Of a DNA stretch of 64,000 bases, positions 44,387-52,511 are shown in pieces. The position numbers and the translations under genes are program-made. A model generated the notes under the pieces. It was given only the letters and a program-made list of their open reading frames with translations, ran no database searches and had not been told where the DNA came from. The stretch is taken from positions 5,208,001 to 5,272,000 of the forward strand of contig NZ_AP022587.1 in the NCBI RefSeq assembly GCF_010731715.1. The letters are read 5' to 3'. Numbering within the stretch: the first letter of the stretch is position 1; each line of letters starts with the position of its first letter. This DNA comes from Mycobacterium stomatepiae. GTDB taxonomy: Bacteria; Actinomycetota; Actinomycetes; Mycobacteriales; Mycobacteriaceae.

Positions 44387-45174
44387 GCCAGGCGGCCAGC
44401 CCGTACCGCACCAGTGTGTTCTCCGAGCTGCGTCGCGCAGTCACCAATGTCGCTGTGCCACATCACGAGCCGCCGTCAGTGGCAAGACGACGCCGGGTCG
44501 TGGCCACGCTCACCCTGGTGATTGGCGCTGCGGTGCTTGGCTTTTCGCTGCGACGCGCGCCCGGCGATTCGGACTTCTACTGGCTGACCCTGGTGTTGGC
44601 GGCGGTGTGGATCGTCGGTGGCTTCCTTTCTGGGCCGCTGCATCTGGGCGGCATCAACTGGCGCGGGCGCAATCAGCGCCCGGTGATCAGCGGCACGGTG
44701 ATCGGCCTGGCCCTCGGCGGCATCTTCGTGGCCGGCGGATTGATCGCCCGCGAAATCCCGGCCGTCGCAACCCTGATCGCGCGGGTGCTGCAGTACGCCC
44801 ACCACGGCTCGTTCTGGCTGGTGGTATTGATCACCCTGACCAACGGCGTCGCCGAAGAGATCTTCTTCCGGGGCGCGCTCTACACCGCGCTGGGCCGTCG
44901 TGCGCCGGTGGCGATTTCGACTCTGCTGTACATCTGTGTCACCCTGGCTAGCGGCAACCCGATGCTCGGTTTCGCCGCGGTAATACTCGGCACCGTGTGC
45001 GCGCTGGAGCGCCCCGCAGCGTTTCGTAGTCGGCGCGGTCGACGGCCCGGCAATAGGCGGTCACGAGCCGGTGCAGTTCGTCGCGGTCAACCATTAGTGC
45101 CAATTTGGCTTCATCCACCACCTCGCCACGATAGCTCGGTGGTAATGCGCTGGTCGTCAGCGCCTTTCCGGTGA
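44383..45174 (+). CDS. CPBP intramembrane protease, 3'-truncated with chimeric tail
   Basis: The 5' part encodes a CPBP (Abi) family membrane protease with about six helices and the first catalytic motif in GVAEEIFFRGALYTALGR (EExxxR). After FAAVILGTVCALER (ending 45012) the sequence stops resembling the family. The expected last helices with the third motif (His) are missing. The frame runs on through about 54 Arg-rich residues that are the antisense of a SnoaL-like gene fragment. A deletion joining two convergent genes at about 45010-45015 explains this. The protease is probably inactive. Confidence 0.7.
   Translation: MSQAASPYRTSVFSELRRAVTNVAVPHHEPPSVARRRRVVATLTLVIGAAVLGFSLRRAPGDSDFYWLTLVLAAVWIVGGFLSGPLHLGGINWRGRNQRPVISGTVIGLALGGIFVAGGLIAREIPAVATLIARVLQYAHHGSFWLVVLITLTNGVAEEIFFRGALYTALGRRAPVAISTLLYICVTLASGNPMLGFAAVILGTVCALERPAAFRSRRGRRPGNRRSRAGAVRRGQPLVPIWLHPPPRHDSSVVMRWSSAPFR
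45014..45118 (-). pseudogene. 5' remnant of a SnoaL-like (NTF2-fold) gene
   Basis: On the minus strand GTG 45118 (or ATG 45094) opens VDEAKLALMVDRDELHRL then VTAYCRAVDRADYETLR, the usual first helix of mycobacterial SnoaL-like polyketide-cyclase-fold proteins, which continue with a histidine/aspartate-rich strand. After about 35 codons it collides with the truncated CPBP gene. Only the 5' end remains, which fits a deletion that removed the 3' ends of two convergent genes. Confidence 0.6.
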
Positions 45175-45188
45175 GTAGTCTGTCGAAT

Positions 45189-45761
45189 GTGAAACTTTGC
45201 CTCGCTCAGGATCCCGAGGCCGACCAGCTGTTGGCCGACGATCCGCTGGCCTTGCTGATCGGGATGGTGCTGGATCAGCAGGTCACCTTTGAAACCGCCT
45301 TCGCGGGACCGAAGAAGATCGCGGACCGGATGGGCAGCTTTGACGCCGCCACGATCGCCGACTACGACCCGGACAAGTTCGCCGCGTTGTGCTCGGAAAA
45401 GCCTGCAATACATCGTTTTCCGGGGTCGATGGCCAAGCGCATCCAGACCCTGGCGCAGATCATCGTGGAACGCTATGACGGGGACGCGGCCGGATTGTGG
45501 ACCGCCGGCGACCCGGACGGAAACGAGCTGTTGCGCCGCATCAAGGGGCTACCCGGCTTCGGCGACGTGAAGGCGCAGATCTTCTTGGCCCTGCTGGGCA
45601 AGCAGTACGGCGTGACGCCGAAAGGCTGGCGCGCGGCGGCCGGAGACTTCGGCAAGGCCGGATCGCACATCTCCGTCGCCGATATCGTCGATGACCAATC
45701 GATGGGCAAGGTGCGGGCGTACAAAAAGCAGATGAAGGCGGCAGCCAAGGCGGCTAAGTAG
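45189..45761 (+). CDS. HhH-GPD base-excision DNA repair protein (Rv1156-like)
   Basis: A 190-aa DNA glycosylase-like protein matching Rv1156 in size and place. The helix-hairpin-helix is LLRRIKGLPGFGDVKAQIFL. The N-terminal LLIGMVLDQQVTFETAFAGP matches the four-helix glycosylase start. I chose GTG 45189, because TAGTCT (45176-45181) lies seven bases upstream and could drive a leaderless transcript; GTG 45171 is an alternative in the same frame. The catalytic Asp of active HhH-GPD enzymes is not evident at the usual place, so activity is uncertain. Confidence 0.85.
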   Translation: MKLCLAQDPEADQLLADDPLALLIGMVLDQQVTFETAFAGPKKIADRMGSFDAATIADYDPDKFAALCSEKPAIHRFPGSMAKRIQTLAQIIVERYDGDAAGLWTAGDPDGNELLRRIKGLPGFGDVKAQIFLALLGKQYGVTPKGWRAAAGDFGKAGSHISVADIVDDQSMGKVRAYKKQMKAAAKAAK

Positions 45762-45789
45762 TAGGTCACCAGAAGGGAAGGGCGGCAAC

Positions 45790-45936
45790 GTGAAGACACA
45801 CCTGACGTGTCCGTGCGGAGAAGCCATCGTCGGCAAGGATGAGGACGAGTTGGTCGAGCTGACCCAGGCTCACCTGTCCAGCGTTCATCCGGGCCTGGAG
45901 TACGACCGCGACGCCATCCTGTTCATGGCGTACTGA
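45790..45936 (+). CDS. DUF1059-like small protein
   Basis: A 48-aa protein, GTG start with GGGAAGGG upstream, 28 bp after the repair gene. It opens KTHLTCPCGEAIVGKDEDEL, with two closely spaced cysteines and an acidic turn, then a helix with a His (TQAHLSSVHPGLEY), ending DAILFMAY. This pattern fits the DUF1059 family, whose Cys-Cys-His arrangement suggests metal binding. No function is known. Confidence 0.75.
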   Translation: MKTHLTCPCGEAIVGKDEDELVELTQAHLSSVHPGLEYDRDAILFMAY

Positions 45937-46026
45937 CGGGACGGCCTAGCGTCTGCGGCCGCGCCGAACGCTCGACGTCGAATGCCGCCACCGGTGCCCA
46001 TACATAAGGCGAGGGTGTTGGTGGCT

Positions 46027-47088
46027 TTAGGGCACCACGGTCGAGCCGATGGTGGGCAGGAACTGGCACTGCTTTTCCTTGGTCGTGACCTGACCGAAGA
46101 TCGTCGACATGATGCTGCCCGAACCGGTGTCGGCTATCCCGGTCAAGGTCGTAGGCCCGTCGGGATTGATGTCGGTGCGCGGCTGGAGCGTGACGGTGCC
46201 CGACTTGCCCGTGGTCAGGTTCACCCAGGTGACATTCAGCGGCAGCTTCTGCACCTCGGCGGGTCCGGGCGTGCCGACCGCGGTGAACACGTAGGCGGTC
46301 TGTCCGGCCTTCGGGCCGGGCAGCGGGATCGTGGCGGGCCCCGCCACCGACAACGCGGCTGCTAGCGCGTTACTGCCGTCGGCCAGGCAATTGCTGCCGA
46401 TCGAGGGATACATGAAGTCCTGCGTAATAGGTGCGCCAGGTCCGAAACCCGGAGCCGCCGCGTCCGGCGCGGGCGCGCCCCCGGCAGCCGGTGCGGCCGC
46501 CGGTGTGGCGGCGGGTGCGGCGCCGGGTGCGGGAGCCGGTGCGGCCGCCGGGGTGGGAGCGGGTGCGGCCGCCGGTGTGGGTGCGGGACCCGGAGCGGCA
46601 CCCGGCACGGGAGCATGCGGCGTGCCGGCCAGCGGGGCCGGACCCGCGGCGTGGGCCGGGTCGATGCCCGTCGGAAGGTGTGCCTGAGCGCCCGGCACGA
46701 TGCCGACGCCGGGCACATGTTCGGCCGGGGCGGCGTCAGGCGCCGGAGCGGGCGCGCCGGGAAGCGGGGCACCCGGCTCCTGAACGAATTGATTCACCGA
46801 CGCGGCCACATTCTTCGATTCGGTGGGCGCCGACGGGTTGTGAGCGAACGCCTGCGCGGCGGCCATCAACAGCTGTGTGGCTTGGTCGGGGTCGGTCGCC
46901 GCCTGCTGAATGATCGGACTCAGCTGCGACAACGCGGGCAGGCCGGGCAGCCCCGAGGCAACGTTGGGTTGCGGTGTCGGCTGCGGTGCCGCCGGATCGG
47001 CCGCCGCGCTCGGGCAAAACCCGAACGCGGCGGCCGATGCCGTCACGACAGCGGCCAAACCCTTGGACAGATTCCAATTGCTTGCCAC
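46027..47088 (-). CDS. Ala/Pro-rich secreted protein (Rv1157c-like)
   Basis: A 353-aa exported protein starting at GTG with GGAGGA upstream. The signal peptide (SKGLAAVVTASAAAFGF) ends near AAADPAAP. Residues about 120-225 are a low-complexity Pro/Ala region with repeated PAPTPAAAP- and PGAAP-type units. The C-terminal 130 residues form a folded domain with two cysteines (GSNCLADGSNAL and EKQCQFLP). It pairs with the related next gene, as Rv1157c-Rv1158c do beside pimE. The function is unknown; a cell-wall association is likely because of the Pro/Ala linker. Confidence 0.85.
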   Translation of the reverse strand: MASNWNLSKGLAAVVTASAAAFGFCPSAAADPAAPQPTPQPNVASGLPGLPALSQLSPIIQQAATDPDQATQLLMAAAQAFAHNPSAPTESKNVAASVNQFVQEPGAPLPGAPAPAPDAAPAEHVPGVGIVPGAQAHLPTGIDPAHAAGPAPLAGTPHAPVPGAAPGPAPTPAAAPAPTPAAAPAPAPGAAPAATPAAAPAAGGAPAPDAAAPGFGPGAPITQDFMYPSIGSNCLADGSNALAAALSVAGPATIPLPGPKAGQTAYVFTAVGTPGPAEVQKLPLNVTWVNLTTGKSGTVTLQPRTDINPDGPTTLTGIADTGSGSIMSTIFGQVTTKEKQCQFLPTIGSTVVP

Positions 47089-47135
47089 GATGTCCTCCGG
47101 ACCTTCGGTAGTGGATTAGCCGGTTAACGAACGGC

Positions 47136-47837
47136 TCAGGGAATGGCCGAGAGCAGTGACAGCGGCGCAGCCGGCGCGGGTGCGGCCGGTGCCGCCGGCG
47201 CCGCGGCGCCCGGGACGGCGCCCGTGGCCAGTGCCGGCAGGTCGCCCGGGAGCGACAGCTTCGGTGGCACATTCAGCGGCAGGCCGGGCAGTGCCGGCAT
47301 GTTGACATTCGCCACGTTGGACAGCGGCGACGTTGCCGGTGCGGCGGCGGACGCGGGTGTCGTCGGCGACGTCAGTCCCGGGATCGAGCCCAGCCCGGGA
47401 ATGGCCGAGCTTGCCGCGGGAGTGGCGGGCGCGGCCGGCGTGGTCTGTCCCAGCCCAGGGATCGAGCTGAGGCCGGGAATCGACGGGCTGGCCGCCGTCG
47501 GGGTGCTCGGCGTGGTCGCGGCCGGCGTGAGTCCCGGGATGGACGGGATACCCGCCGGGGCAGACGACGCGGGCGGCTGGGCGGCCGAGGCCAGGCCCGG
47601 GAACGTGATGCCGGGCTGGGCCGGAGCCTGCGGCGGCTGCGCGCCGAGGGCGGTGGCGAGGTTCTGCAGAATCTGCGGTGCGTTGGCCGCCGAAGCGATC
47701 AACTGCTGCGGGATGTTCTGCAGGCCGGGGTCGGGAACCGGCGCCGGGTCGGCGTGGGCGATACCGCCCGTGAGTAGGGCGGCGGACGAGCCGACGACGA
47801 CGGCGGCGGCTTTCGCGAGAGTCCAGATGGTTGGCAT
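47136..47837 (-). CDS. Ala/Pro-rich secreted protein (Rv1158c-like)
   Basis: A 233-aa exported protein. ATG 47837 is preceded by GGGGGAG. The signal peptide is TLAKAAAVVVGSSAALLTGG, with cleavage near IAHADPAP. The mature chain repeats a motif of the type IPGL(S/T/G)(S/P)(I/A)PGL among Ala/Pro/Thr stretches: IPSIPGLTPA, SPSIPGLSSIPGLGQ and AIPGLGSIPGLTS. No Cys occurs in the mature part. It lies upstream of its Rv1157c-like partner on the same strand (47 bp gap) and divergent from pimE. Confidence 0.83.
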   Translation of the reverse strand: MPTIWTLAKAAAVVVGSSAALLTGGIAHADPAPVPDPGLQNIPQQLIASAANAPQILQNLATALGAQPPQAPAQPGITFPGLASAAQPPASSAPAGIPSIPGLTPAATTPSTPTAASPSIPGLSSIPGLGQTTPAAPATPAASSAIPGLGSIPGLTSPTTPASAAAPATSPLSNVANVNMPALPGLPLNVPPKLSLPGDLPALATGAVPGAAAPAAPAAPAPAAPLSLLSAIP

Positions 47838-48014
47838 TGCTCCCCCAAGGGATCGAAAACAGGTGACGGAGCCGAAGCTACTTTGATGCTGATGGGATTC
47901 AAGTGACACGTGTGGCATTTATTTGATCGTTATCGATACGAGTGATGGCGGTGACCGGACGGCCGCGCAGACGCCCCGAACAGCGGATCGCCGGCAAAGT
48001 CGGCGGCACCGCGC

Positions 48015-49343
48015 GTGCCTACGGTGACGACGGACGACACCCCAGCGTCTGCCGTGGTCGCTAAAGTCAGGCGGGTAGACGTCAATCTGTCCGCCCCGGC
48101 GGCACACTTTTCCCGGCGGTTGGCGAGTCTGATCAGCTCCGCCGCGCCGCTGCTATTGGTCGTGAGCATCGCCGCACGGCTCGGTTTGACGTACCTGACG
48201 CCCAACGGCGCGAACTTCGTCGACCTGCACGTATACCTCGGCGGCGCGGCCGCGATCGACCACCCCGGCACCCTGTACAACTTCGTCTACAGCGAGCACA
48301 CGCCGGACTTCCCGCTGCCGTTCACGTATCCGCCGTTCGCGGCGATCGTGTTCTACCCGTTGCACCTGCTGCCGTTCGGCCTGGCGGCTTTTCTATGGCT
48401 GGTCGCCATGATGGCCGCGTTGTACGGCGCGATTCGGATCAGCCAGCGCCTACTCGGCGTGCTGCCCGGCAGCGGACACCGTGTCGCGATGGCATGGACG
48501 GCGGTCACGATCTGGATTGAGCCGTTGCGCAACAACTTCGACTACGGACAGATCAACGTCTTTCTGATGCTCGCGGTGCTCTGGGCGATCTGCGCCACGC
48601 GCTGGTGGCTCTCGGGCCTGTTGGTCGGCGTGGCGTCGGGAATCAAGTTGACCCCGGCCATCGCGGGTGTCTACCTGGTCGGCGTCCGGCGATTCGGCGC
48701 CGCCGCGTTTTCGGCGGTCGTCTTTTTCGGCACCATCGCACTGTCGGCGCTGATCGTCGGCGATCAGACGCGCTACTACTTCACCGATCTGCTCGGCGAC
48801 GCCGGCAGGGTGGGACCCATCGCGACGTCGATCAACCAGTCGTGGCGGGGCGGGATTTCCCGGATCCTGGGCCACGACACCGGCTTCGGTCCGGTGGTCT
48901 TGATCGCCATCGCCGCTACTGCGGTCCTGGCCATCCTGGCGTGGCGCGCCGTGGACTCCTCGGATCGGCTCGGCAAGTTGCTGGCGGTCGAGATGTTCGC
49001 GCTGCTGATGTCGCCCATTTCGTGGACCCATCACTGGGTGTGGCTGGTGCCGCTGATGATCTGGCTGATTCACGGGCCGTTGCGCGAGCGGCCCGGCATG
49101 CGGATCGCGGGCTGGGGCTGGCTGGCTCTGAGCATCGTCGGCGTGCCGTGGCTGCTGCTGATGGCTCAGCCGAACATCTGGCAGATCAGCCGGCCGTGGT
49201 ACTTCGCCTGGGCGGGCCTGGCCTACATCGTCGCGGCGGTGGCAACGTTGGTTGTCATCGCGGCCTCCGGCAAACGCGCCGCTGGGTCGGATGCCGCGCC
49301 GCCTCGGCGGTCGCAAGCGCGGGCCGCGTCGACGCAGGGCTAG
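48015..49343 (+). CDS. pimE: Polyprenol-phosphate mannose-dependent alpha-1,2 mannosyltransferase PimE
   Basis: Adds the fifth mannose to Ac1PIM4 in higher phosphatidyl-inositol mannoside synthesis, using polyprenyl-phosphate mannose on the outer face of the membrane. The 442-aa GT87 protein has about ten helices and the loop [15 protein letters not shown]. Its Asp70 corresponds to the essential Asp of PimE (Asp58 with a shorter start). The start is uncertain; GTG 48024 is also possible. Position between the Ala/Pro-rich pair and the pterin dehydratase matches Rv1159. The last bases overlap the convergent gene by four. Confidence 0.92.
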   Translation: MPTVTTDDTPASAVVAKVRRVDVNLSAPAAHFSRRLASLISSAAPLLLVVSIAARLGLTYLTPNGANFVDLHVYLGGAAAIDHPGTLYNFVYSEHTPDFPLPFTYPPFAAIVFYPLHLLPFGLAAFLWLVAMMAALYGAIRISQRLLGVLPGSGHRVAMAWTAVTIWIEPLRNNFDYGQINVFLMLAVLWAICATRWWLSGLLVGVASGIKLTPAIAGVYLVGVRRFGAAAFSAVVFFGTIALSALIVGDQTRYYFTDLLGDAGRVGPIATSINQSWRGGISRILGHDTGFGPVVLIAIAATAVLAILAWRAVDSSDRLGKLLAVEMFALLMSPISWTHHWVWLVPLMIWLIHGPLRERPGMRIAGWGWLALSIVGVPWLLLMAQPNIWQISRPWYFAWAGLAYIVAAVATLVVIAASGKRAAGSDAAPPRRSQARAASTQG

Positions 49344-49624
49344 CCCGCGACGATCCCGTTGATGTCGCGGGCCATCTCGACGTCGTTTTTGGTGATACCG
49401 CCCTCGGAGCGCGTAACGAGCGCGAAAGTCACCGTCCGCCAACGAATATCGATATCCGGGTGGTGGTCTTTGCTTTCGGCGTGCTCGCCCACCCGGCGCA
49501 CCGCGTCGATGCCGGCCAGGAAACTTTCAAACTTGATCGAACGGCGCAATGCGCCGTCGGCGCGTTCCCAGCCGTCGAGGTCGGGCAGTGCGGCATCTAC
49601 CTGTTCATCCGTCAGCACGGCCAT
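49340..49624 (-). CDS. Pterin-4a-carbinolamine dehydratase family protein
   Basis: A 94-aa protein, the PCD/DCoH fold (Rv1159A). The active-site motif [13 protein letters not shown] holds the paired histidines and the following Trp. The N-terminal [20 protein letters not shown] is typical. It dehydrates 4a-hydroxytetrahydropterin or may act as a folding cofactor; no pterin hydroxylase is near. I chose ATG 49624; an in-frame TTG three codons upstream also exists. Confidence 0.9.
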   Translation of the reverse strand: MAVLTDEQVDAALPDLDGWERADGALRRSIKFESFLAGIDAVRRVGEHAESKDHHPDIDIRWRTVTFALVTRSEGGITKNDVEMARDINGIVAG

Positions 49625-49786
49625 GGTCAGCAAACCTTTCTACGCGAAAAACCTTGCCCGTTGCCACGTTACGCCACCGCCTTGGACGTTTACTTGCGGC
49701 ATTTTGGGGAATACCGGAGTGAACCAGTACGGCGCGCGTCTCGTGAAGCAGGTATTGGCCCCGAGTTAGGGAGGCACGTGGCCGCG

Positions 49787-50653
49787 ATGTCCGAGAAGCT
49801 CACGCCGCACTTCGAAGAAGTCCAGGCCCACTATGACTTGTCGGACGACTTCTTCCGGCTGTTCCTCGACCCGACGATGACCTACAGCTGCGCCTACTTC
49901 GACCGTCTCCAGCCCATCACCCTGGAGCAGGCGCAGATCCGCAAGGTGGATTTGTCCCTGGGCAAGCTGGGGCTGCGGCCGGGCATGACGCTGCTGGAGG
50001 TCGGCTGCGGCTGGGGCAGCACGATCCGCCGCGCGGTCGACAAGTACGACGTGAACGTCATCGGTCTGACGTTGTCGGAGCACCAGGCCGCCCACGTGCG
50101 AAGGCTGCTCGACGACATGGACAGCGCGCGCAGCAGGCGGGTCCTGCTGCAAGGCTGGGAGCAGTTCGACGAACCCGTCGACCGCATCGTCTCCATCGGT
50201 GCGTTCGAGCACTTCGGTTACGACCGCTACGACGATTTCTTCGAGCTGGCCTACCGTATGCTGCCCGGCGACGGGGTGATGATGCTGCACACGATCACCA
50301 TGCTGACGCCGCAGCAGATGGTCGAAAGCGGCCTGCCGCTCACCGAAGAGTTGAACAGCTTCACCGAATTCATCGGCACCGAGATCTTCCCGGGTGGCCA
50401 GTTGCCGCCGATCGAGATGGTGGAGTTCCACGCCTCGAAGGCGGGTTTCAACCTGAGTCGTCGGCAGTCCCTGCAGCTGCACTATGCGAGGACGCTGGAC
50501 CGCTGGGCCGTGGCCTTGGAAGAACACCACGAAGAGGCCGTCAGGATTCAGTCCGAAGAAGTCTACCAGCGCTACATGAAATATCTGACCGGCTGCGCCC
50601 GCGCATTCCGGGCCGGCTACATCGACGTCAACCAATTCACGCTGCGCAAGTGA
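49787..50653 (+). CDS. Mycolic-acid-type cyclopropane synthase / methyltransferase (CmaA/MmaA family)
   Basis: A 288-aa SAM-dependent methyltransferase. It opens LTPHFEEVQAHYDLSDDFF, the constant start of CmaA1/CmaA2/MmaA1-4/PcaA. It has the SAM motif LLEVGCGWGSTIRRAVDKYD, SIGAFEHFGYDRYDDFFELA and TEIFPGGQLPPIEM, and ends EVYQRYMKYLTGCARAFRAG then VNQFTLRK. It modifies meromycolate chains by cyclopropanation or methylation; sequence alone does not tell cis from trans or proximal from distal specificity. I chose ATG 49787; GTG 49778 is closer to GGGAGG (49769-49774). In M. tuberculosis no such gene lies between Rv1159A and mutT2. Confidence 0.9.
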   Translation: MSEKLTPHFEEVQAHYDLSDDFFRLFLDPTMTYSCAYFDRLQPITLEQAQIRKVDLSLGKLGLRPGMTLLEVGCGWGSTIRRAVDKYDVNVIGLTLSEHQAAHVRRLLDDMDSARSRRVLLQGWEQFDEPVDRIVSIGAFEHFGYDRYDDFFELAYRMLPGDGVMMLHTITMLTPQQMVESGLPLTEELNSFTEFIGTEIFPGGQLPPIEMVEFHASKAGFNLSRRQSLQLHYARTLDRWAVALEEHHEEAVRIQSEEVYQRYMKYLTGCARAFRAGYIDVNQFTLRK

Positions 50654-50738
50654 ATACGATTGCAGCACAACACGAATTCTGCTCTACGCGACCGTGAACA
50701 GCGCAGTGGCGTGACCCGCTCTGCCCTACCCTGACCGC

Positions 50739-50936
50739 ATGAAACCCGAGGACTTCATTGCTCTGCATCGCGAGTACTTGGAACGATCCGACGCCGTCAA
50801 AGTCCTAGCCGACGCCGACGGCGGATGGAGGGTGTACATCGAGATCGGCGGTCCGTACCAAAACCCGGAGCGGGCCGAAGAGGTGGCCAACCTGATCACC
50901 GCAGACCTGGACGACCTATACCGAACCCGGGCGTGA
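50739..50936 (+). CDS. Conserved small protein of unknown function
   Basis: A 65-aa acidic protein. It reads as one helix (EDFIALHREYLERSDAVKVL) plus a short strand region (GGWRVYIEIGGPYQNPERAE) and a C-terminal helix. No signal peptide or Cys is present. I do not recognise a named family. It stands alone between the methyltransferase and the luciferase-like gene. Confidence 0.55.
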   Translation: MKPEDFIALHREYLERSDAVKVLADADGGWRVYIEIGGPYQNPERAEEVANLITADLDDLYRTRA

Positions 50937-51039
50937 GTAGCGACGATTAATCTGGCTGTCGCCCGACGTAATCGGTAGGGCGGTCATCGATCGCGTGGGC
51001 GGCCGACAGCGGGCCGGGGTCGACCGGTTAACTTGTTCA

Positions 51040-51972
51040 ATGGCCTCGATACAGCTCTCGATGGGAATCCCCTCTTTCTCCGTCGAGGCGACGGCGAACT
51101 GGGAGCACCTCACCGACTGGGCGCACGTGCTGGAGGGCGCCGGGTTCGACCGCCTGCTGGTCTCCGAGCACATCGCGTTCGGTATGAACATTGACGCCTA
51201 CGCCGATCCGGATGTCGGGGGAACGGCCGGCGGACGCCAGCCCACCGGGCCGGACGGGCCCTGGCTGGAACCGCTCACCGTCCTGACCTACCTCGCGGCG
51301 CGAACCGAGCGCATCCGGTTGGGCACCAATATCCTGCTGGCCGCACTGCGTCCAGCCGCCGTGCTCGCGAAAACCGTTGCGACACTGGATGTCCTGTCGG
51401 GTGGTCGGATCGACCTGGGGGTGGGAGTCGGCTGGCAGCGCGAGGAATACGAGGTGGCCGGAGTCGATTTCGACAGGCGCGGGGCGATCCTGGACCAGAC
51501 GCTCGAGGTGTGCACGCGGCTGTGGCGGGAGAACGAGGTCAGCTACGCATCACCGGAGTTGACCTTCGAGCGGATCCACCAGATGCCCAAACCGCTGCAG
51601 CCCGGCGGGTTGCCGATCTGGGTGAGTGGGACGGTCAATCGTGCCGTCGCCCGCAGGCTCGCGCGCTTCGGAAAGTATTGGATCCCTTGGGGTCAGGACG
51701 CCCGCGACCTCGCCGGCGGAATCGGGCGGATGCGTGCGGCGGTCGACGCCACCGGCGGCGACCCGGACGGGTTCGGGGTCACCGGCTCGCTTCGGGCGAA
51801 GGCCGACGCCGACGACCGGCCGGATCTGGCCGCCGTCGCGGCGGACGCCGCCGCGCTGGCGAAGGCCGGCGTCACGGATCTGCGGCTGACGCACTGGCCG
51901 CCGCGTTTCGGGAATCGGGAAGCCGATTTGCGCACTTTCGTCGAAGCGGTTCGAGGCGCGGTGACGGCCTGA
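51040..51972 (+). CDS. LLM-class, probably F420-dependent oxidoreductase
   Basis: A 310-aa luciferase-like TIM-barrel protein. ATG 51040 was chosen over a longer frame from 50995. Typical stretches are LEGAGFDRLLVSEHIAFGMN, RTERIRLGTNILLAALRPAA and LSGGRIDLGVGVGWQREEYE, followed by MPKPLQPGGLPIWVSG. Mycobacterial members of this layout mostly use coenzyme F420, and fbiC in the same window supplies that cofactor. The substrate is unknown. mutT2 starts 7 bp downstream, so they are likely co-transcribed. Confidence 0.85.
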   Translation: MASIQLSMGIPSFSVEATANWEHLTDWAHVLEGAGFDRLLVSEHIAFGMNIDAYADPDVGGTAGGRQPTGPDGPWLEPLTVLTYLAARTERIRLGTNILLAALRPAAVLAKTVATLDVLSGGRIDLGVGVGWQREEYEVAGVDFDRRGAILDQTLEVCTRLWRENEVSYASPELTFERIHQMPKPLQPGGLPIWVSGTVNRAVARRLARFGKYWIPWGQDARDLAGGIGRMRAAVDATGGDPDGFGVTGSLRAKADADDRPDLAAVAADAAALAKAGVTDLRLTHWPPRFGNREADLRTFVEAVRGAVTA

Positions 51973-51979
51973 CCCGCCC

Positions 51980-52384
51980 ATGTCGACCCAGATCGTTGTC
52001 GCCGGAGCGGTCATCCGCGGCTCGGCGGTGCTGATCGCGCAACGCGTCCGGCCGCCGGAGTTGGCCGGGCGCTGGGAACTCCCGGGCGGCAAGGTCGCGC
52101 CCGGCGAAACCGAGCCGCAGGCCCTGGCCCGCGAGCTGGCCGAGGAGTTGGGCCTCGCGGCCGCCGACGTCGCGGTGGGGCATCGGCTGGGTGCCGACAT
52201 TTCGCTGGATGACACGACGACGCTGCGGGCCTACCTGGTGCGCCTGCTGGGGGGCGAACCCCACCCGCATGACCACCGGGCGTTGCGCTGGGTGACGGCG
52301 GCCGAATTGGCGGATGTGGACTGGGTGCCCGCGGATCGCGCCTGGTTGCCAGACCTGGAGCAGGCGCTCTTAACGATGTCGTAA
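51980..52384 (+). CDS. mutT2: Nudix hydrolase MutT2
   Basis: A 134-aa Nudix protein. The full Nudix box GGKVAPGETEPQALARELAE followed by ELG is intact (G-x5-E-x7-REL-x-EE-x-G). MutT2 (Rv1160) hydrolyses oxidised or methylated nucleotides such as 8-oxo-dGTP and 5-methyl-CTP to clean the pool. Sequence length and neighbours (pterin dehydratase before, typA after) support orthology. In M. tuberculosis narGHJI separate it from typA; here only 127 bp do. Confidence 0.9.
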   Translation: MSTQIVVAGAVIRGSAVLIAQRVRPPELAGRWELPGGKVAPGETEPQALARELAEELGLAAADVAVGHRLGADISLDDTTTLRAYLVRLLGGEPHPHDHRALRWVTAAELADVDWVPADRAWLPDLEQALLTMS

Positions 52385-52511
52385 AGGCGTACGCGGCCAA
52401 GTGTCGTGGTGGATATCGGGCTGGTAAAAGCGTGGTTTCCTAACGGCGCTCTGCCTCCCGGTGAGCTGCTCAGTTCGCCATTGGTGGGTCCCCGCTGCCA
52501 CAATCACCGAC

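Noticed and set aside
45171..45188. GTG 45171 as start of the HhH-GPD gene
   Set aside because: It overlaps the accidental end of the chimeric CPBP frame; a -10-like TAGTCT spaced for a leaderless start at GTG 45189 is a better explanation, though not proven.
48605..49786. Long plus-strand frame upstream of and in frame with the cyclopropane synthase-like gene
   Set aside because: It runs through pimE in a wrong frame and is not protein-like; the methyltransferase homology begins at MSEKLTPHF, so ATG 49787 is preferred.
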